This document shows, in pieces, positions 5,541 to 6,887 of a stretch of DNA of 6,887 nt. Positions within the stretch are counted from its first letter, which is position 1; each line of letters opens with the position of its first letter. The DNA is from Pseudomonadota bacterium (GTDB lineage: Bacteria; Pseudomonadota; Alphaproteobacteria; Rhodospirillales; Casp-alpha2): assembly GCA_022563215.1 (NCBI GenBank), contig JADFNT010000092.1:1-6887 (forward strand). Reading direction: 5' to 3'. The position numbers and the translations under genes are program-made. A model generated the notes under the pieces. It ran no database searches and was not told where the DNA came from. It worked only from the letters and a program-made list of their open reading frames with translations.

Positions 5541-5560
5541 TTGGCTGGGGCGCCTGGATT
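5541..5560 (-). repeat. tRNA-Gln-like 3' end, left copy of the direct repeat
   Basis: On the minus strand this reads AATCCAGGCGCCCCAGCCAA. The part CGCCCCA-G-CCA has the form of an acceptor strand, the G discriminator base typical of tRNA-Gln and CCA; CCAGG would be the 3' side of the T stem. The rest of a tRNA is absent. The first 18 plus-strand bases recur exactly at 5706-5723. It is followed on the minus strand by eight T. It may be an older att remnant or one arm of the folded segment here. Confidence 0.55.
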
Positions 5561-5668
5561 TACGTTCGCCGGGTTGTCACCCGGCTCCGTTGCGTCTGCG
5601 TCGCGGCACGGGGTGTGCCGCTCCTTGCCGTCGAACGTGGTTCCAATCCAATGACGCCACAAGTCCAA
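5541..5668. other. Self-complementary 128-bp segment (three-way-junction fold)
   Basis: Nested complementarity runs through the whole segment. The outer pairs are TTGG/CCAA (5541-5544 with 5665-5668), GGCG/CGCC (5549-5552 with 5655-5658), TGGATT/AATCCA (5555-5560 with 5645-5650) and ACGTTC/GAACGT (5562-5567 with 5633-5638). Inside are two perfect 7-bp hairpins, GCCGGGT-TGTC-ACCCGGC (5568-5585) and GCGGCAC-GGGGT-GTGCCGC (5603-5621). On the minus strand it runs into eight T (5533-5540), so it could be a small RNA with its own terminator. It could equally be a MITE-like element. No protein-coding frame of any merit runs through it. Confidence 0.45.
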
Positions 5669-5707
5669 AAACCACGAAAGCCCCCTGTTGGGGGTTTCGG
5701 TGGTTTT
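5668..5707. terminator. Bidirectional intrinsic terminator
   Basis: AAAACCA, CGAAA and CCCCC pair with GGGGG, TTTCG and TGGTTTT around a TGTT loop, 17 pairs with one bulged G on each side. A and T runs flank the stem, so it can work on both strands. It would stop tetR read-through on the plus strand. On the minus strand it stands directly behind the tRNA-Gln 3' remnant at 5706-5723, where a tRNA terminator belongs. Confidence 0.75.
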
Positions 5708-5723
5708 GGCTGGGGCGCCTGGA
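5706..5723 (-). repeat. Candidate att site: displaced tRNA-Gln 3' end next to the integrase gene
   Basis: On the minus strand this is TCCAGGCGCCCCAGCCAA, followed at once by the terminator hairpin. Plus-strand sequence to its right has no T loop, anticodon arm or D arm, so only the tRNA 3' end is present. Integrases often recombine in tRNA 3' ends and leave such a remnant at one junction and the rebuilt tRNA at the other. The integrase gene starts 115 bp to the right, reading away. Hence the island should extend rightwards beyond the window. Confidence 0.6.
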
Positions 5724-5746
5724 CACTAACCGCCATACATAAAAAG

Positions 5747-5780
5747 TCATTGATTACAATAATATATTGTTGATCAATGA
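5747..5780. promoter_or_regulatory. AT-rich inverted repeat upstream of the integrase gene
   Basis: TCATTGAT and ATCAATGA are perfect complements, with a second inner pair ACAAT/ATTGT around a 5-base AATAT loop. This gives 13 pairs and a small internal asymmetry. It overlaps the -35 box of the presumed integrase promoter, so it could be an operator for an element-encoded regulator. Confidence 0.5.
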
Positions 5781-5795
5781 GTTATCGTGTATAGC
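5767..5795 (+). promoter_or_regulatory. Candidate integrase promoter
   Basis: TTGTTG (5767-5772) and TATAGC (5790-5795) are 17 bp apart on the plus strand, about 44 bp before the integrase ATG. The -35 box overlaps the inverted repeat at 5747-5780. Confidence 0.4.
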
Positions 5796-5838
5796 TTACC
5801 ATACATGAACGACATACAAGACCATACACGAGCCCTAT

Positions 5839-6887
5839 ATGCACCTCCCTCACACCCGCCGCCTCGTTAATGGCACTTACTGTCTCTGGCTTCGTATCCC
5901 GAAGGACGTACGCAGTCATTATAGTCAAAAGTCAGACATCATTCAGCGCTCATTAAAGACCAAGAGCCCCGACGTTGCCCGCGATAAAGTGTCTGCGATG
6001 GTGACGAGTTATCGGGCTGAATTCGCCCGCTTTCGCCGGCTCCACAAGCCGAGCGAAGTCGAGCTTCAAAAGGTTCGCCGCGACTTTTTCGAGGCCGAGG
6101 CGGAGACGGATCGTCAGAAGCGTCTTGAGCGTCCCGATCTCATTGAGATTGTGAAAGCTACCCGCAAGGCGATTGCCGACGGCCTCGAGGGCATGGATTT
6201 ATTGAAGGCCGTTAGAGCTGCCCGCGACCCCCTCGCCGAAGATAAGCGGCTTCGAGAGTGGTTGGAGGGTGAAGTCAAAAAGGCGATTGCCGGGGGTAGA
6301 CTGGATATTATTGATGATGTGGCAGACGAGATCATCGCGCGAAACAGCTTCCTGATCGCGAAGGGTTCGCCCGAGTATCGGGAGTTTTGCCACGACCTAG
6401 TGCGAGCGTCGCTCGAAGTGCTGAAGATGGCGGCGGCGCGTGACAAGGGCGAGTGGTCCTACACGCCCGAGGACGACATTATCGGCATTGGTGATGACGC
6501 CGAGATTGCGACCGCGCCCGCTGGCGAAACGATCACCGATCTTTTCGAGCGCTACATCGCCGGGGCCAAGCTGGCGAAATCGACCGAGCCCGCCTATCGC
6601 CAGAGCGTCCATTTTTTTGCCGAGTTCGTGGGAGAGGCGACGCACGTCAAGAGCGCCTTCACAAAGACCAATGCGCGGGAGTTCAAGTTCGCCCTTGAGA
6701 AGCTGCCGGTGAAGGCGTCCGAGTCGAAGGCGTTTCGGGGCATGTCATTTCCCAAGATCATCAAAGCCAATGAGACCGTCGAAAAGCCGGTGATCAAACT
6801 CAGGCGCGTCGGAAATCTGATCACGGCTTGTAGTTCCTTCGCCAACTGGCTCCACGATCACGGCTATATAGATGACAACCCGTTTAG
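5839..6887 (+). CDS. Tyrosine recombinase/integrase, N-terminal part (cut by window end)
   Basis: The frame is open from the ATG at 5839 to the window edge, 349 full codons. An in-frame stop (TGA, 5806-5808) lies upstream, so 5839 is the likely start despite a weak ribosome binding site. The N-terminus, HTRRLVNGTYCLWLRIPKDV (5-24) followed by RSLKTKSPDVARDKV (41-55), is the short beta-strand, arm-binding-like domain (DUF6538 type) of many proteobacterial phage and island integrases. A long charged region follows (about 60-230). Residues 232-349, ITDLFERYIAGAKLAKSTEPAYRQSV onward to NWLHDHGYIDDNPF, form the SAM-like core-binding domain; the ending DNPF is the usual boundary before the catalytic domain. 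The catalytic R-H-R-Y residues lie outside the window. The position beside a tRNA 3' remnant, reading away from it, is classic for an island integrase. Confidence 0.9.
   Translation, partial: MHLPHTRRLVNGTYCLWLRIPKDVRSHYSQKSDIIQRSLKTKSPDVARDKVSAMVTSYRAEFARFRRLHKPSEVELQKVRRDFFEAEAETDRQKRLERPDLIEIVKATRKAIADGLEGMDLLKAVRAARDPLAEDKRLREWLEGEVKKAIAGGRLDIIDDVADEIIARNSFLIAKGSPEYREFCHDLVRASLEVLKMAAARDKGEWSYTPEDDIIGIGDDAEIATAPAGETITDLFERYIAGAKLAKSTEPAYRQSVHFFAEFVGEATHVKSAFTKTNAREFKFALEKLPVKASESKAFRGMSFPKIIKANETVEKPVIKLRRVGNLITACSSFANWLHDHGYIDDNPF

Larger units (their letters stand above)
5734..5828 (+). repeat. Four CATACA motifs between the att site and the integrase gene
   Basis: CATACA occurs at 5734-5739, 5800-5805, 5813-5818 and 5823-5828; three of the four are preceded by C. 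Short direct repeats beside the core site are what arm-type integrase binding sites look like, but the motif is short and the region AT-rich. Confidence 0.4.

Noticed and set aside
5562..5638. A complete tRNA, suggested by a 77-nt length, closing stem and two hairpins
   Set aside because: There is no T-loop consensus, no 7-base anticodon loop and no CCA end at the closing stem on either strand; the hairpin loops are 4 and 5 bases.
5541..5723. An integron attC site or gene cassette
   Set aside because: The conserved core sites at the ends of attC are missing, and the nearby recombinase has the N-terminal domains of a phage or island integrase, not of IntI.
5188..5742. A 184-codon plus-strand open frame running from tetR across the repeat region
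   Set aside because: It is arginine/proline-rich, overlaps tetR in another frame, and crosses the terminator and the tRNA-like repeat.
6114..6446. Minus-strand open frames opposite the integrase
   Set aside because: They are antisense shadows, serine/arginine-rich, and the plus strand is open for 349 codons with integrase motifs.

Overview
The window looks like chromosome of a GC-rich alphaproteobacterium, probably Rhodospirillales-like. The reasons are an HspQ of alphaproteobacterial type, dense GC-rich genes with strong codon bias, and short AT-rich intergenic promoters. No rRNA or complete tRNA is present, so the placement is an inference.

Layout. (a) 1-634: a plus-strand run of tightly spaced small genes. 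It holds the possible end of an upstream gene, an 84-aa zinc-ribbon protein and an 81-aa protein of unknown function, both with strong ribosome binding sites. (b) 514-1359, minus strand: the 5' two-thirds of a zinc-type dehydrogenase of the 'SAGT' bi-domain oxidoreductase kind. Its homology stops just after the Rossmann fingerprint, near position 718, and is replaced by an unrelated tail lying antisense to the 81-aa gene. This marks a rearrangement or insertion junction. (c) 1471-2161, minus: hspQ and a 63-aa hypothetical gene. (d) 2296-5479: the centrepiece, a TetR-family regulator (plus) divergent from a four-gene minus-strand operon. The operon reads: small exported protein, FMN-binding pyridoxamine-phosphate-oxidase-like protein, glutathione S-transferase, ChrR-type bicupin. 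It ends in a clear rho-independent terminator.

The operon promoter is unusually legible. A TTGACA box and a TATTAA box lie exactly 17 bp apart, and the spacer is filled by a dyad (AGACAG-AC-CTGTCT). A degenerate second copy (14 of 17 bases identical) lies just before tetR. The simplest reading is one repressor controlling both itself and a small detoxification or redox-stress operon, released by an electrophile or similar ligand. A five-copy 14-bp tandem repeat begins inside the stop codon of the operon's first gene.

(e) 5480-5838: a 359-bp gene-free stretch. It holds an 18-bp direct repeat (5541-5558 and 5706-5723) that reads on the minus strand as the 3' end of a tRNA-Gln. Between and around the copies are a strongly self-complementary 128-bp segment and a bidirectional terminator, followed by an AT-rich region with an inverted repeat, four CATACA motifs and a candidate promoter. 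(f) 5839-6887: a tyrosine recombinase gene, cut by the window end before its catalytic domain. I read (e)-(f) as the displaced-tRNA-end junction of a genomic island or prophage that continues to the right, where the intact tRNA-Gln should be found.
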